Below are positions 1 through 12,700 of a stretch of 64,000 nucleotides of DNA, piece by piece. The stretch is from Pilaira anomala (Eukaryota > Mucoromycota > Mucoromycetes > Mucorales > Mucoraceae). The stretch covers positions 1 to 64,000 of the forward strand of contig JAIXMQ010000007.1 in NCBI GenBank assembly GCA_025716855.1, given 5' to 3'. The position numbers and the translations under genes are program-made. Below the pieces are notes generated by a model. The model did no database searches. It was not told the DNA's origin and saw nothing but the letters and a program-made list of their open reading frames with translations. Numbering within the stretch: the stretch's first letter is position 1; every line of letters starts with the position of its first letter.

Positions 1-739
1 CTCTCTCTCTCCTCTCTCTCTCTCTCTTTTGTTGATGTGTGATCTTTTCTTTAATCAATAACGTTTATTCGTGACTGAGAAGGAAAAGCTTCTTTTTTAT
101 TCTTAAATTCTTTGTTTTGACATTTATTGGTATATATAAACAACTAAACCTTTCTTTTTTAAAATCATTTCTTTTTGCTCTTTTATGCAAAATTTAATAT
201 TTTTTACATCTTTGTAAGCAAAGAGAATAAAGTGACTCTTTTCGAGACATATACATATATATATATATTATTTCATTGCCAAGAAAATATGATGCATTTC
301 GAGTGTGGCACTAACAAACAATAAGAGAGGGTGAGAGAGAGAGAGATAAAAGTTTAACAAAATAGGACAACGTATACGTCAGACGATGAGGTTACTCCAA
401 AAAAAAAAAAATATGCAGATATGTTGATGACGAAGCGTGATGAGGAGAGAGAGAGAGAAAGAGGGAGCACTCCTTCGATTCTCATATGTCATTGTTGCAC
501 TTTTTTATTTTAGCCTATTTAAAATATATAGTTACATTAAGCTAAGCTTTGTTTAGTTTTATATAAAAAAGGGCATAAATAAAACGATATCTTATTAAAA
601 TGCATGACCCTTTGAACTTCTTCGTGTTAATAATAGAAATATGTCAAATGTTATTTTATGCACACACATGAATTTTGTCTCTTTTGTATTGGTGAATAAT
701 TATAGGGATGAAACAAATAAATCACATGAACATCTACCA

Positions 740-787
<48 letters not shown>

Positions 788-852
788 AAATAAAATGGAG
801 TCATGCTGTTTAATAAGGGGGTAAAAGAGGCATGAAGTTTTATTGGAGAAAT
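1..852. other. Intergenic, low-complexity AT-rich
   Basis: No gene seen. The stretch opens with a (CT)n microsatellite at about 1-28, has scattered GAGA tracts, and contains an uninterrupted A-run at about 742-786. A short plus-strand reading frame near 832-1065 is the shadow of the minus-strand gene that follows. It is probably the 3' flank of that gene. Confidence 0.6.
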
Positions 853-1710
853 TTATTCGTCCTTGTGATGATTCTCAACCATGACCATGGCACTTGGAAT
901 CGGCTCACCATCCAACTTGAACTCCCAGCCATTTTCAGTCTCATAAGCCGTACCGTATCGATTCAAACCAGCTTCAGCATTCACCCATTTGAAAGGCTCA
1001 TTCTGAGTTTGAACTACAAGCCAATATACTTTATTCTTTTGAAGTACGATCGTGACCTCAGGTAACCACTCCAACACACTAAACAAGTCATCTGCTTCTT
1101 CTTCTTCTGCATCACTTTTCAATCCAACAGTATCTACACATTTCTCCATATCCGGTACTTGAGGTCTACCAATCCCGAAACTTTGTTTCTTAGATGCACA
1201 GATTGATATCGTTGCTTCCACAATGGTTCCATTATTTTTTTGAATAGAGGTTACAGGTAACTGAACACTCACTAAATGAACATGTCGGTTAGGAAATAAT
1301 CTATCCCACCAACTTTCTCCTGATCTAATCTTTGCATGCTCTAATCCTATTTGTCTCACATCTGGACTATCTGGATTAGGTGAAAATGCGGTGGCTGCGG
1401 ATTTACCAGCATAAATAGTTAAACCTGAAACATTCTCGGTAGGTGGGAATCCTGTATGCAATACAATATGTGATTTCTCATTGCTTCCAGTTGTAGTTTC
1501 TTTTTTGTTGTTGTTGTTGTTGTTGTTGTTGACTACAAAGATTTCTTCCTCTGTATCAAGATAAATAGGTGCTAAGGATTGCATAAATAAGGTAATCAAG
1601 ATAATACACACCATGAATCTTCGGACCCACATCCATCGGTTTTGAACAACGGGTACAGTCTCTAATTCTTCATCTGTGTATAATGCTAAAGCTTGTTTCT
1701 CCTTTTCCAT
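853..1710 (-). CDS. Single-pass membrane protein, unknown function
   Basis: Intronless frame of 285 codons starting at a true ATG. I do not recognise the family. Seen: a short charged N-terminus, one hydrophobic segment (about residues 31-51, beginning MVCIILITLF) preceded by WVRR, then an asparagine run of about 8 at residues 61-68 encoded by a GTT/AAC triplet repeat. The rest is a soluble region of about 210 residues with aromatic-rich beta-like strands (for example KVYWLVVQTQNEPFKW) and an acidic patch EEEEADD. The topology suggests a type II membrane protein with a lumenal or extracellular domain. That layout somewhat resembles extracellular beta-sandwich domains, but this is only an impression. 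The polyasparagine run is probably variable in length between strains. Confidence 0.7.
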   Translation of the reverse strand: MEKEKQALALYTDEELETVPVVQNRWMWVRRFMVCIILITLFMQSLAPIYLDTEEEIFVVNNNNNNNNKKETTTGSNEKSHIVLHTGFPPTENVSGLTIYAGKSAATAFSPNPDSPDVRQIGLEHAKIRSGESWWDRLFPNRHVHLVSVQLPVTSIQKNNGTIVEATISICASKKQSFGIGRPQVPDMEKCVDTVGLKSDAEEEEADDLFSVLEWLPEVTIVLQKNKVYWLVVQTQNEPFKWVNAEAGLNRYGTAYETENGWEFKLDGEPIPSAMVMVENHHKDE

Positions 1711-1935
1711 CTTTTACTAAAAAGTTAAAAAAGACAAAAGAGAAGAGAGAGTGAAAAAAAAAAAAGGAGAAAATAAATACTTTTTTCTAGTTAGTGACTT
1801 CGTTTCAAAATCACGAGGATTTCAAAAACATATATCATGAGTTTTGCATTGATTCCACATATTTTAAAAGTGTTCTAAACACCTTTAATGATAATTTTTA
1901 CTTGATGGATGTAATAAAATATGGAAAGTTTCATC

Positions 1936-2039
<104 letters not shown>

Positions 2040-2200
2040 AAAACATAAATAAACATTGCATTCTTAAAAAGTACATATGTCTTTTTCATTATTTATGTTG
2101 CACCCTTTCTTTAATTTATTACAAAAAGACTTCTTGTACATATTTTTTTTTTGTCTCTCTCTTTTCTTTAACCAATTTTTTTTTTTTTGTTAAATCAAAG

Positions 2201-3794
2201 ATGCCTAGTACTGAACCAATTGCTGTGATTTCCAACAAGAAACAATTTAAAAAGCCTGATGATGCAGCTCATAAAAAATTCTTACAAGACCTTAACCAAA
2301 AAATTGATGATTTAAAAATCCAACAGGTAAAACCATTGATTTGCTTTTGATCTTGCTTTAAACTAATCTCTTTATTATTAGGACATGGTCAAGACTAAAA
2401 TTGAAAAGCTTGGTAAATCTGATAACACGCGTCGTGAAGAACTGAAGGAACAATTGGATCAAATTCGTGAAAGACAATCAGAGATCAAACAATCTAGAAA
2501 ACCCATTTATGATCAATTAGAGGCTTTAAATGATTCCATCAAGAAAAAGGTTGGTACTGTCAAGAGTTTCCAATCTAAAGTACCTTTCAAATCTACCAAT
2601 GAAGTAGATGAACGTATCAGGTATAAAAAATGACATAAATAAATTTTACAGCAGAGCATGAATTTAATTTAAAACTCAAGGGAGCTTGAAATTCAACTTG
2701 AACGCGGTGTAAGATTAGTGGAAGAAAAAAAGGTAAACATATTTTTTAATTGGACACAATATGTAGAAAGAAAAACCCCTAAATTTTTTATTTAGATCTT
2801 TCAAGAAATATCTATCTTAAAACGTGGTCGTACTCAAGTAGAAGGCGTAACTGAACAACAGGAAGCAATTGAAAAAGAACGCGCTCTCTACAATGACTTG
2901 AGAAAGAACGTAGATGATGGTGAAAACAAAAGACTCAGTGATAAGTATGAACTCTTAAATACTGAACTCAAGACATTAATCACTGAAGCTATCAAGCAAC
3001 GTGAAGAACGTACAAAGTTATTTGATGAACGTACTCGTCTCAAGACTCTCTTGGATGACGCCTATCAAACCTTACGTACCTCGCGTGATGAACATCGTAA
3101 GGCCAAACATGAATACTATATAGCCGTACGTGAAGCCCAAGAAAAGAGAAGAGAACTTGATCGACTTGAAAAGATCAAGTTGGAAGCTGAAAAACGTGAA
3201 GAAATCGCTCGTCAGGAACTTGAATTGGCTTCCATTCCCGCTTATCAACATGAAATTGTCTTGTGTGATAATTTGGCTGCTTTCTTGAAAGGTTTTATAA
3301 CCAAAGCTGTTGCTGCTGCTGCTGCTGCTGCTACTACTACTACTACGAGTACTACTAGTACTACAGGTCAACAAGAGGTAGTTGATCAGACTTCTATTAC
3401 TGAAGACCTTTTAATTGAAGAACATGTACCTGAAGGATTTGTAATTAAAAAGAAGGAAAATGATGAAGTTTACTTTATGGGTGGCAAGACGAAAAAGAAA
3501 CCGGGTGTTGCCAAGGCTCCTAAGGAAAAGAAATCAGATATCTTGAAATTACCTTTGGCTACAATGGAAGATTTCTTTGACGTGAAAGTGACTGTACCTA
3601 CAAAAATCTCTGAAGTACCTGCTACTCTTGAAAAATTGAATGAACGAAAATTAGCTTACTTTGCTGAACAGCCCAAGATTGCAGAAGAAAACCTTAAAAG
3701 GGCACAAGAAAAAATTGCTGCCATGACAACAACAACAACAACAACAACAACAACTCCAGCAATTATGGTAACAGGTGTACCTGTTGCTGTTTAA
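2201..3794 (+). CDS. BFR1: Bfr1-like nuclear segregation / mRNP protein
   Basis: Four exons (2201-2326, 2382-2620, 2681-2732, 2796-3794) give 471 residues; all junctions are GT/AG and in phase. The protein is almost entirely charged coiled coil (about residues 10-330), starting with the family-typical KKPDDAAHKKFLQDLNQKID and ending with a block that aligns by eye with Bfr1 family proteins. Yeast Bfr1 is a polysome- and ER-associated RNA-binding protein first linked to ploidy and brefeldin A resistance, so a role in mRNP handling at the ER is inferred. Low-complexity runs (Ala7 then Thr-rich around codon 300, Thr10 near the C-terminus) come from GCT/ACT and ACA triplet repeats and are likely length-variable. 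The start is the first ATG after a T-rich leader. Confidence 0.85.
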
Positions 3795-3909
3795 ATAATA
3801 TCAAAAAAACAAAATAAAATTATCATTTCAATTCACTTTTGTTTTGTTTTTTTTTTAAGAAAAAAATGTTGCATATATATATATATTTATTTGGTAATAT
3901 GAAATAAAC

Positions 3910-4497
3910 CTATTGCTCAATAGTCTTTGATAAAAGGTATGCATCTCTAGGTTCAATATTCTTGTAATAATCCTTTTCAGTACTAACAATTTCAAAATCG
4001 TACTTTTTGTAAAATTCAATAGCGCGGTTATTGGTAGTTTGAGCATGCAAGTATACTTTTGAAATGTTTTTTGCGACCTTGGCTTGTTCTAAGATATGTT
4101 CGAATAATTGTGAGCCTAGACCGAGATGACGGTAGGGTTCCAATACACCTATTGTCATCATGTATACTTTGAAAAACTCGGGGTTGGTATCATCGATTTC
4201 TTTACGGCAACAAACTGTTCCGACACAAACATCGTTATAATAAGCTATGTCATAAGAAAGAATGATGGTTTCAGTGAATGGTTTTTTTTTTTTTTTTTTT
4301 TTTTTTACTTTATGAAAAAAAGTTATCTTTTCAAGTACGTTTATGTGTTTTGTACCTAATTTAGCGAACTCGCCAGCCTCTAATAATTCATTATAGAAAT
4401 TCTCTCCATAGTGAACAGGGAACAAAACTTTATGGAGTACTTTAACTTGCCCCAAGTTGTTAGGAGTAACGTCTCCAAGGTCGGTACGTGAAGCCAT
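3910..4497 (-). CDS. NAA50: N-alpha-acetyltransferase 50 (GNAT family)
   Basis: Two exons (4497-4356, 4244-3910), 158 residues. The intron contains a poly-A tract and splits codon GCT. The N-terminus ASRTDLGDVTPNN and the core with VGTVCCR and YMMTIGVLEPYRHLGLG match Naa50/San. The GNAT acetyl-CoA loop is the R-x-x-G-x-G/A segment RHLGLG, and the C-terminal KKYDFEI...KDYYKNIEP matches the substrate-wall region of Naa50. It is expected to acetylate N-terminal Met of nascent or cytosolic proteins, in the family as part of or next to the NatA ribosome-bound complex. Length agrees with the human protein (169). The upstream region toward nfu1 is a short divergent promoter (4498-4720) full of homopolymer T/A. 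Confidence 0.9.
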   Translation of the reverse strand: MASRTDLGDVTPNNLGQVKVLHKVLFPVHYGENFYNELLEAGEFAKLGTKHINVLEKITFFHKVKKKKKKKKPFTETIILSYDIAYYNDVCVGTVCCRKEIDDTNPEFFKVYMMTIGVLEPYRHLGLGSQLFEHILEQAKVAKNISKVYLHAQTTNNRAIEFYKKYDFEIVSTEKDYYKNIEPRDAYLLSKTIEQ

Positions 4498-4720
4498 GTC
4501 TAATCTAGTTTTTTTTTTTTTTTTTTTAGAAAAAAAAGAGTATTTGAAATGACATAAATAAAAAAAAAATATATCGACTTTAAGGAAAAAAAAAAAAAAA
4601 AAAAAAAAAGTGTGACTGCAAGGCATCAAAAAAGCAGCTTGAAAAAGGCCCATGGTTCTTATAATTTTCCTTTTTCCTTTCTTACTTGTTTACTTCTTAT
4701 ATTTTTTTAAAAACAAACCA

Positions 4721-5586
4721 ATGACTTCTCGACTTGTTCTTTCCCAACTCAAGCGAATTGCCACTTTACACAGTGCAGTTCTTCCTCAAATGACAAACCA
4801 TGTCGTTAAGCGATCCTTGATGACAAATACCAATATGCTTTGGGCTAATCGTATTCAAACTCATAAAGTGAGTTCTTTATTAGGCAAACAACAAGGTATA
4901 TGATATTTTATCAATGTAACCTTATATCAAACTAAACGCTTGTATGTTATCTAGTCCGCACCATGTTTATTCAAACTGAACAAACACCCAACGATGATTC
5001 ACTTAAATTTATTCCTGGTGTACCCGTATTAGGAAAAGGCTCTGCAGAATTTTTAGATGTTCGTGCATCCATGAAATCTCCTCTTGCCAAACAATTATTT
5101 ATGATTGACGGTATTTCAGGTGTCTTCTTTGGTCCTGATTTTATTACCATCTCAAAGACAGAAAGTGGTGAATGGCAATTAATGAAACCTGATATTTATT
5201 CGGCTATCATGGATCACTTTGCATCTGGACAACCTATTGTATATGATGACAACGATTTAGCATCGAATGATACAGCAATTCATCCTGATGATTCAGAGGA
5301 AGTTCAAATGATTAAAGAGTTACTTGATACTCGTATTAGACCTTCTATTCAAGAAGATGGTGGTGATATCGAATATTGTGGATTTGAAAATGGTATTGTT
5401 CAACTTAAATTAAAGGGTAGTTGTAGAGGTTGTGAAAGTTCTAGTATCACTCTTAAGAATGGTATTGAAAACATGTTGATGCATTATATCCCTGAAGTTC
5501 AAGGTGTTGAACAAGTCATTGATGAAACTGAAGCCGTTGCCCTTCAAGAATTTGATAAACTTGAGAAGAAATTAGGTGAAAAATAG
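4721..5586 (+). CDS. NFU1: Mitochondrial Fe-S scaffold/carrier Nfu1
   Basis: Two exons (4721-4895, 4955-5586), 268 residues. An in-frame ATG 69 bp upstream (4652) would add a hydrophobic stretch; I chose 4721 because it begins an Arg/Ser/Leu-rich, acid-poor presequence typical of mitochondrial import. After the intron [21 protein letters not shown] starts the N-terminal Nfu domain. The C-terminal NifU-like domain (about residues 175-255) carries [16 protein letters not shown] and the Cys pair in GSCRGCESS (CxxC) that binds the transient cluster. Role in the family: delivery of 4Fe-4S clusters to lipoyl synthase and other mitochondrial targets. This fits with the lipoylated BCKDH E2 encoded further along, though the two genes are not physically linked as a unit. 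Confidence 0.94.
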
Positions 5587-5673
5587 ATTTTTTAATTGTA
5601 TAAATAATAAACTTTTTTTTTTTTGGGCTATTATCCTTAAACCGAGTATATGTATTTGTATTCTTTTTTTTTT

Positions 5674-6220
5674 TTATTCCTTTTCCAAGTTGATGGCATT
5701 ACCAAACTTGGCATATAATTCCTTCTTTAATGCTTCCATCTTTTCTTGAACTGTGGATACTTGATGCTTCACTTCTTCAAGTGATAAACCAAGCTTCTCT
5801 GATTCCTTTTCTACTTTTTCGATAGCTTCTGCTGCTGTCATGTGAACAAAAGCATCTCCAACCTTGTATCTAACCAACTCTTCCTCATCCGCTAACTCAA
5901 GTTCCATTCCAACGTCGTCCAAGTATTCCTTTTCTTGCTATATATATATTTATGTAAGTCTCTTTTTTATGTTAATTTTCATATGATTTACGCGTGTACC
6001 TTGAGCTTTTCATATTGATCCTCGAGATCATCAATTTTGGCATTGTATTTACTAAACTCATTAATACGTTCTTGGTCAACCCAAGAAACTTCAATATCTC
6101 CATCAGTCTCCTCCTTTTTATCTAACTGATTTAAAACTTCATATCAGACACTTGTAAAAATATCTCGAGTTTATACCTGCTTTTTTTTTTTTTTTTGCTT
6201 ACCATTTTAATATTGGACAT
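5674..6220 (-). CDS. PFD4: Prefoldin subunit 4
   Basis: Three exons (6220-6203, 6125-6000, 5937-5674), 135 residues. The first exon is a micro-exon of 18 nt coding only MSNIKM. The protein has the beta-prefoldin layout: N-terminal helix (EVSWVDQERINEFSKYNAKI), two central beta strands around ELADEEELVRYKVGDAFVHM, and a C-terminal coiled-coil helix ending LYAKFGNAINLEKE, which is diagnostic for subunit 4 (Gim3/PFDN4). Prefoldin is a cytosolic hexamer that hands nascent actin and tubulin to the CCT chaperonin. It is tail-to-tail with nfu1, with about 87 bp between stop codons. Confidence 0.92.
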
Positions 6221-6629
6221 TGTGTATATTATTATTTTTTAATAAAGATGATGAAGGCTGTCTTTACGCGCTTTCTCGAATAAAATAAACAACTCGCAGC
6301 GGCTACTAATTTTTTTTTCAATTGATGAAAAGGTCTCTTTTTTTTCGATTGCCGACTTCAGCCACTGCTGTTGTATCCTTTCCATTGAGGTTTACTTTCA
6401 AATGCTAATTATTGTGTTGATTCTATCTGGCATCTACAGCATACTAACTTGGAAAACTTCTATCCCAACTCTGATATCAACTCTGAGGCATATTTTATAA
6501 CTCGCTCTAGGTTATTTTTTTTTCTTTTATCTAATCGCTCTACATATAGCCACAGATATACATCATTATTGAATCAGTGCTAATAAATAAATCTAAAAAA
6601 TTAGCATCATAACATTTTCAAGCAAAAAC

Positions 6630-6676
<47 letters not shown>

Positions 6677-6763
6677 AATAACTACTATGTACTATTTATT
6701 ATATAAAATGCTATTTTTAAAAATTGAATGATTCAAAGTATCAAACAAACTTATTTTTATCTA
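6221..6763. other. Intergenic; promoter of prefoldin gene and 3' flank of glycogenin gene
   Basis: No reliable gene. A poly-A block of about 41 nt lies at 6632-6672. A TACTAAC element occurs at about 6442 without a convincing surrounding intron. An ATGATGA motif at about 6248 with later CTGA copies could suggest a C/D snoRNA, but no terminal stem was found. Confidence 0.4.
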
Positions 6764-9700
6764 CTATTTCTTACTTTTACCCTTCTTTTTATCGCTGGAA
6801 AGTGACTTTTTGATAAAGGATGAGAATCTAGAGGCTGCGCTCTTTTTGGGTGTTTCAGTAGAAGAAGATGCACTAGCACTATGTTTCGCTGATTTAAGGC
6901 GAGTTGCTGATACACTCTTTTCTGGTAAAGCATCTGGTTCATCATGTATAATACCACTTGAAGTGGAGGGTTCACTAGGTCCTGGAGAATTTGTCGTAAT
7001 ATCTTGTGCAAATGTCTCTGTCTTTGGAGATCTTAGGGGTGACTTTATGGATGATCTTTCATCACTTTTTGAAGATCTAAATGAACTTTGACTTCCTTTC
7101 TTCTGAAGTTTTTGTTTACTAGTAAAACTTTCTGTACTTGACTCATAGTGACGAGTGATGGTAGGACGTTCAGTTGAGCCTGTAGAAGATGATCTTGAAC
7201 GCGTTGACCCTTTAGGAGATTGTGGTGGTTTAATATCTTTTTGTTGAGTTTCTCTAGGTGTGGTTGTTGACGGAGCAAGTGCTTCTGAATACAACTTGGC
7301 ATTCTGTGGTACATTTGGTGTAGATTTTGAGACGGATGTCACAAGAACGGGAGGTGATACTCGAGTATCATGAGAAGCCTTTGAAACTTGTTCTGTATGC
7401 GTTTGAGTTGCTGTAGCTGTAGTGGTGGTAGTTGTTGTAGTGACTTTGTTAGCTGAAGCGGCTATCGAAGCAAAGGTAGATCCAGAAGATATCCTTTTTT
7501 CTTGAACTGTTGATTTTGCAGAGATTACTGAAGCTTTACTTGAACCTGTAACAGATTTAGCTTGAGAACCGGCTTTGGGATGTGAAGCTTGTTTAGAAGA
7601 AGGTTCTGGTACTTCTATTTCTGGTTCTGAAGTACGTTTTCTAATAGGCGGTGGTTCTCTACTAAGTCTGCGTTCTTTGGATTGAACTGGTGCTTTGGAT
7701 TGTGAAGCAGGTGCTTTGGATTGTGAAGCGGGTGTTTTGGATTGTGAGGCAGGTGCTTTGGAGTGTGAAGCAGGTGCCTTTGATTGAAGAGACGCTTTAG
7801 ATTGAGCAGGTGCTTTGGATTGGATAGTTGCCCTAGATTGAACAGGTGCTCTAGGTTGAGTAGGTGTCTTTGGAGGAGTACCAGCAGGCTTAGAAGAAGC
7901 ACCTAAACTGGCCATCTCTGGAGCAGAGTTTCGTTTCTTCATAGTAGCCTCTCTACTATTTCTACGTTCATTGGCCTGGAGAGGTGCCTTGGTAGTAGTT
8001 GTAGCTGGTTTAGAAGCAGCAACAAGACTGGCTATCTCAGGAGCAGAATTACGTTTTCTCATAACAGCTTCTCTGCTCTGTCGGCGTTCATTCGTTTGTG
8101 TTTGGAAAGCTGCCTTGGAAGGAGTAGTAGGTCTAACAGAGGATGCTACAGTTGGTATCTCTGGCAGGGAGCCACTCTTCTTAATAGGTGATTCTCTACT
8201 AAGTCTACGTTCTCTTGATTGAGCTGGTGATGTTCTGGTAGGTGTAGTAGTTTTAGAGGGGCCAGCGTTAGTAGGATTAGCAACTGTAATTCCTGCGGGA
8301 GGACTAGCACGGTTGGTGGGATCCATACGTTCTCTGACTGGAGGTGATGTTTTAGGTGGAACAACAGGTTTGGCTGATTGAATGGGACGTTTACCAGCAG
8401 TTGTAGCAGTATCCTTTAAAGAACCGGCCTTTTGAAGATAAGTTCCTTTAATAGGTTCGCGGTTCTTACCAGGAGATGCTGGTGTAGGCGGCATAGCTTT
8501 AGTTTCGAGTTTGGCGGTAGTTGCAGTACCTGAAGTTTGTTCTGGATCTGCATGGGAGGTTGCTTGAGCTTTAGAGAATGAAGAGGCGCGCATAGCACGA
8601 GTACCTGTGGTAGAGGGCTTCGAATTTTCAGCTTGAGTAGAAGGTGGAAGTGGTTTGTCAGAAGTAGCTGATGTGGCGCCACCAGAAGATGCCGAAGACG
8701 CTCTAGCTCTTGATTTGACAGGAGGAGGTCTTGTAGTAGTAGTAGCCACAGGTTTAACAGACTGTGTAATATGTGCAGATCGAACAGGCGGTGTAGTCTT
8801 TGCTGCTCTAACAGGTGGTGTGGTATGTGCTGTTCTAGCCTGTGTTGCTCTACCAGGTGGTGTAGTCTGTGTTGTTTTAGCGGCGGCTGCATAAGAACCA
8901 GATCGAGCCGTTTTGGCAGCTGGTGTTGTAGGTAAGGGTTTATTCACTGGGGCAGCATGAGATACATTAGCAGCGCGGTCTTTTGCAGGTGGATGTTTAG
9001 CAGTAGTTCGAGAATCCTTTTGAGCGGATGCAACTTTACCCTTTGATGGTTGGTTAGATAAAGCCTTGGTTTGAACAGTCTTTGCCGTATCCAATTTCTT
9101 TGTAGCATGATCCTCATCTTTTAAATCAGTTTCATTCTTTTCAATATCATCAGATATAGAAATGGGTGAGGCTTCAGTTATTGTATCTTCAGTTTCCTTG
9201 GTTTCCTGAGTTATAGATGGTACAAGAGATTCTGTAACATCTGAATCAGTTGTGATAGCCTTGGTGTCTGCAGTGGGATCCAGATTAGAAGCCATGTTAT
9301 CAGGTACACAAGCGTCTGTACTGGGTCCAGAAACCTCTTTAGCTTCAAGGGTCTCTTTATCTTCAGTAACTTCTCTATCTTCAGTAACTTCTCTATCTTC
9401 AGTAACTTCTTTATCTTTAGTAACCGCCTTATCATTAGTATTATCTTTATATTCAAGAATATCTTTAGCCTCAGAATTTTCTTTAAGATTGGGGGCACTG
9501 TCGGATACAGAAATGGACGATTCCGTAGAAACGGTAGATTCTTCTTTAATGATACGCTCTGTAGTAGATGTAACTTCCATAATATCAGGAGGCCCTTCGA
9601 CGGAAGTAGTTTTCGTAACAGATACCTCTTCTTTACGAAGAGGTAATTCCTCAGTAGCAAGTAACTCTTTGGTATTTGATAAGTCTTCAGTAGCAAGTAA

Positions 9701-12700
9701 ACCTTCTGTAGCAGGTACACTCTTTGTGATAGGTAAATCTTTCGTAACAGGCGCTTCAGCAGTGACATATACATCTTTTTTAACAAGTAAATCTTCATTG
9801 ACAGTAACTGGTTTCTTGTCTTTTGATAATTCTTTGGCCTTGGATATGTTCATTTCTTCAATAATTAAAGGCTCGCTCGTAACTGAGAATTCACTCATAC
9901 TGATAGGTTCTTCCTTAATAAAACGATCTTCAATCACAGAGGGGTTGGTAATTGATTTATTATCTAAGATAATGGCTATTTCTTCAGTAACAGGTGTTAC
10001 TAAATTTGTAGTTGATTTCTTGGCATCTGTAGTAGTTTCCATAATAGTAGTAGGTTCCAGAACATTTGCTTTTTCAGCAGTAAAAGTAAGTGGTATTTCA
10101 GTAGCAGTGGCTGCGGTTGAAACAGATGGCTCTTCAATTGCAGAGGCTTCCTTCTCATAAGATGATTTAGTAAAGATAGACTTTTTAGTGATATTCTTGG
10201 TTCCCACATTAGCAGAGGATTGTAATGTAGTGCTTGTCTGAATGACACAAGGCTCTTCTTGAACAGAAGATTCCTTGGCGCTAGTTGAGACTTCTGATGC
10301 AATGGATGCTTCAACAGATGTATTTTTTCCCTTTGCAGCTATAGTAGGAGGATTGACAATCGTTTCTTTAGAGGCCGTATCAGTTTGAATGTCTTCAGTA
10401 CTTGATACGTTTTGCTCCGCAATATTGGTTTCCACAGCTTTGCTAATATTGGAGGGTTTAGTATTAATGTCCAAATCTTTACTTTCAATTGTAGTGACAA
10501 CAGGAGCATTACTTGAAACAGAAATAATTTTGGAAGTGCTAAGTTCCGTAATTGGACTTGCTGAAGCGATATAACTATCTAATTGTTTAGTTGCAGCAGT
10601 AGTAGTAGTAGCAGTGATAGTATGGTATTTCGATATAGCGCTACTAGAGGTAGTAGTAATAGCTTCCTTTTTCTCAAAAGATTTTGATCTCTTGATAGTT
10701 ATGTCATCTACAGTTGCAATAGAGCTATCATTAAGGTCATCTACAGGAGCCATATCAGATTGGTATATATTAAACTTGCTACTTTGACCAAAACCAAAGT
10801 TGTTAGAATAGGACTTTTGGTCAAACATGAAATTAAATGGTTGGGTTTCTTTAGCACCACTGTATCTCGACTGAGAATAGTTACGAGCAGCAGCAGGTTG
10901 TTTTTCTTCTTTGGTGAAAGATAAAGGTAAGATATCTTCTTTCGAGGAAGAAGATTCTTCATGATCATCGCCGCCAATAAGAGCCTGTAATTTTCTTTGA
11001 GCTTCTTTCATGATACTCATATCATAGTAAGCGGCATAGTTATCATTTGTAGGATCTTCGCCAGCGAAAATTTCGGTCGAATCATTTGCTGAGTGAATTG
11101 ATTCAGTACCATGTTCAGACTCTTCATAATGTCTTCTCTTGAACAAACTACCTTGAGATAAATCTAATTCTGCTTCCAACATGGATGCAATAGCAGTCTG
11201 AGGTTGAGCTAATGATAACGAAGCCCTTTGTTGTTTATGTCTTTCCTTTTCCATTTCAATTTCATGTGTCAAGTTTGAAGACAAGGAACGAATGACAGGC
11301 GTACAAGGTGTAGTTTGACCTGAAATCATTGCACTTGGTAAATCATATTCTTCATCATCCCAAGATGATTTAAATGAGGTTCGAGCTTGAGTAATGACAG
11401 GTTCTGTAGCTAGTTCTAAAAACTCTGCTTCCTTTTCTTGTTCCTTTGCTGTTCGAATTAAAGCTTCTTGTAAAGATTGTCTCAAGACCATACTCTCACT
11501 ATTTTCCTTTAATTTATTTAATGCCTCGGCTGGGTTCCAGTCTTCTTCAGATTCACCATCGAATTCCAAAGTCTCTGAAAGTGAATAATTGGCTGGTTCA
11601 AAAAATTCTAATTTATCTGTATTCTCTTTTTCTCCTGTAACATCTTCCTCATTATCGTCTTCTTCTTCACCAGGGAAATAATTATCTTTATCGAATTCAC
11701 TAGGAGTTGTGACAGCTGCAGGTGTTACAGCTGCAGAAGTATAAGGTGTTTTACGACTATAAGTAGATGATTCAACAGCAAACAATTTAGAAGATTGTTG
11801 ATGGATTTCTTTTGTATCATCAGGTAAAATAAAAGCTTTTGCAGAAACAGAATTACGTCTACTAGATGAAACACTTGCTCTTCTACTATTAGGTCTACTG
11901 TTACTTCGACTGTTGCTGCGACTATGACTTCTACTACCCACACGACTCACGACTGTACTCAAGACAGGAGAAGGTGTGTAAATACCGGTTTGTAACCTAC
12001 TTGAAGACTTGAATTTGATAGGTATCAAATCACGATCACTGAAATCACCATCTCTATCATCCGCTTCAAGTGTAGCAATAAATTCATCAATTTTACTCTG
12101 AGCAGATGGTGTTAAAACTTCATCGATAGCAAACAAAGGCTGCTGTTGTTGTTTTTCTACTGGTGTAATAGTTTCAGGTTCTTTTACTGCTATATCATGA
12201 CTGTGTGTGAAAATAAAAGTGTTATAAACAAATGATTTCCCTCAAATATCATTTAGTTATTACCTTTCAGTAGTGACATGTAAGTGACTATAGTTACGAT
12301 CATGCTTTTTGTCGTTAGATTCAATGTCTTTTAGAATAATTTCTTGGGTTATTGAGATGACTTCTATTGGACGGCTCTCTTCCCGAGGAATCTCTTCTTC
12401 CTGATGAGAATTCTCTTCATGGTGACTCTCTTCGGGGTGGCGTTCCTTACTTTGATCTTCCTCTTGGTGATGATGCTCTTCTTCTTGGATGCGACCATTA
12501 TCATTACCCATTTCTTTACAAGCGAAATTATTATGAAAACCATTTACATGATCGCTTTGCTGTTTAATTGGCAATACATTTTCAGCTTCATATTGAATCT
12601 TTGGGCTATGACTTGAATCTAATTTTGGAAAGAAATAAAGAGTAAGAAACTTTTTTTTTGTACAACATAAATAAATCCACCGAAAATAGAGATTACTTAC

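Noticed and set aside
6221..6600. C/D-box snoRNA
   Set aside because: C-like and D-like boxes exist but no terminal stem or guide sequence could be identified.
8655..10160. Long plus-strand and alternate-frame ORFs opposite the glycogenin tail (for example 9252-10160)
   Set aside because: They mirror the low-complexity, repeat-containing exon on the minus strand, and the codon pattern supports only the minus frame.
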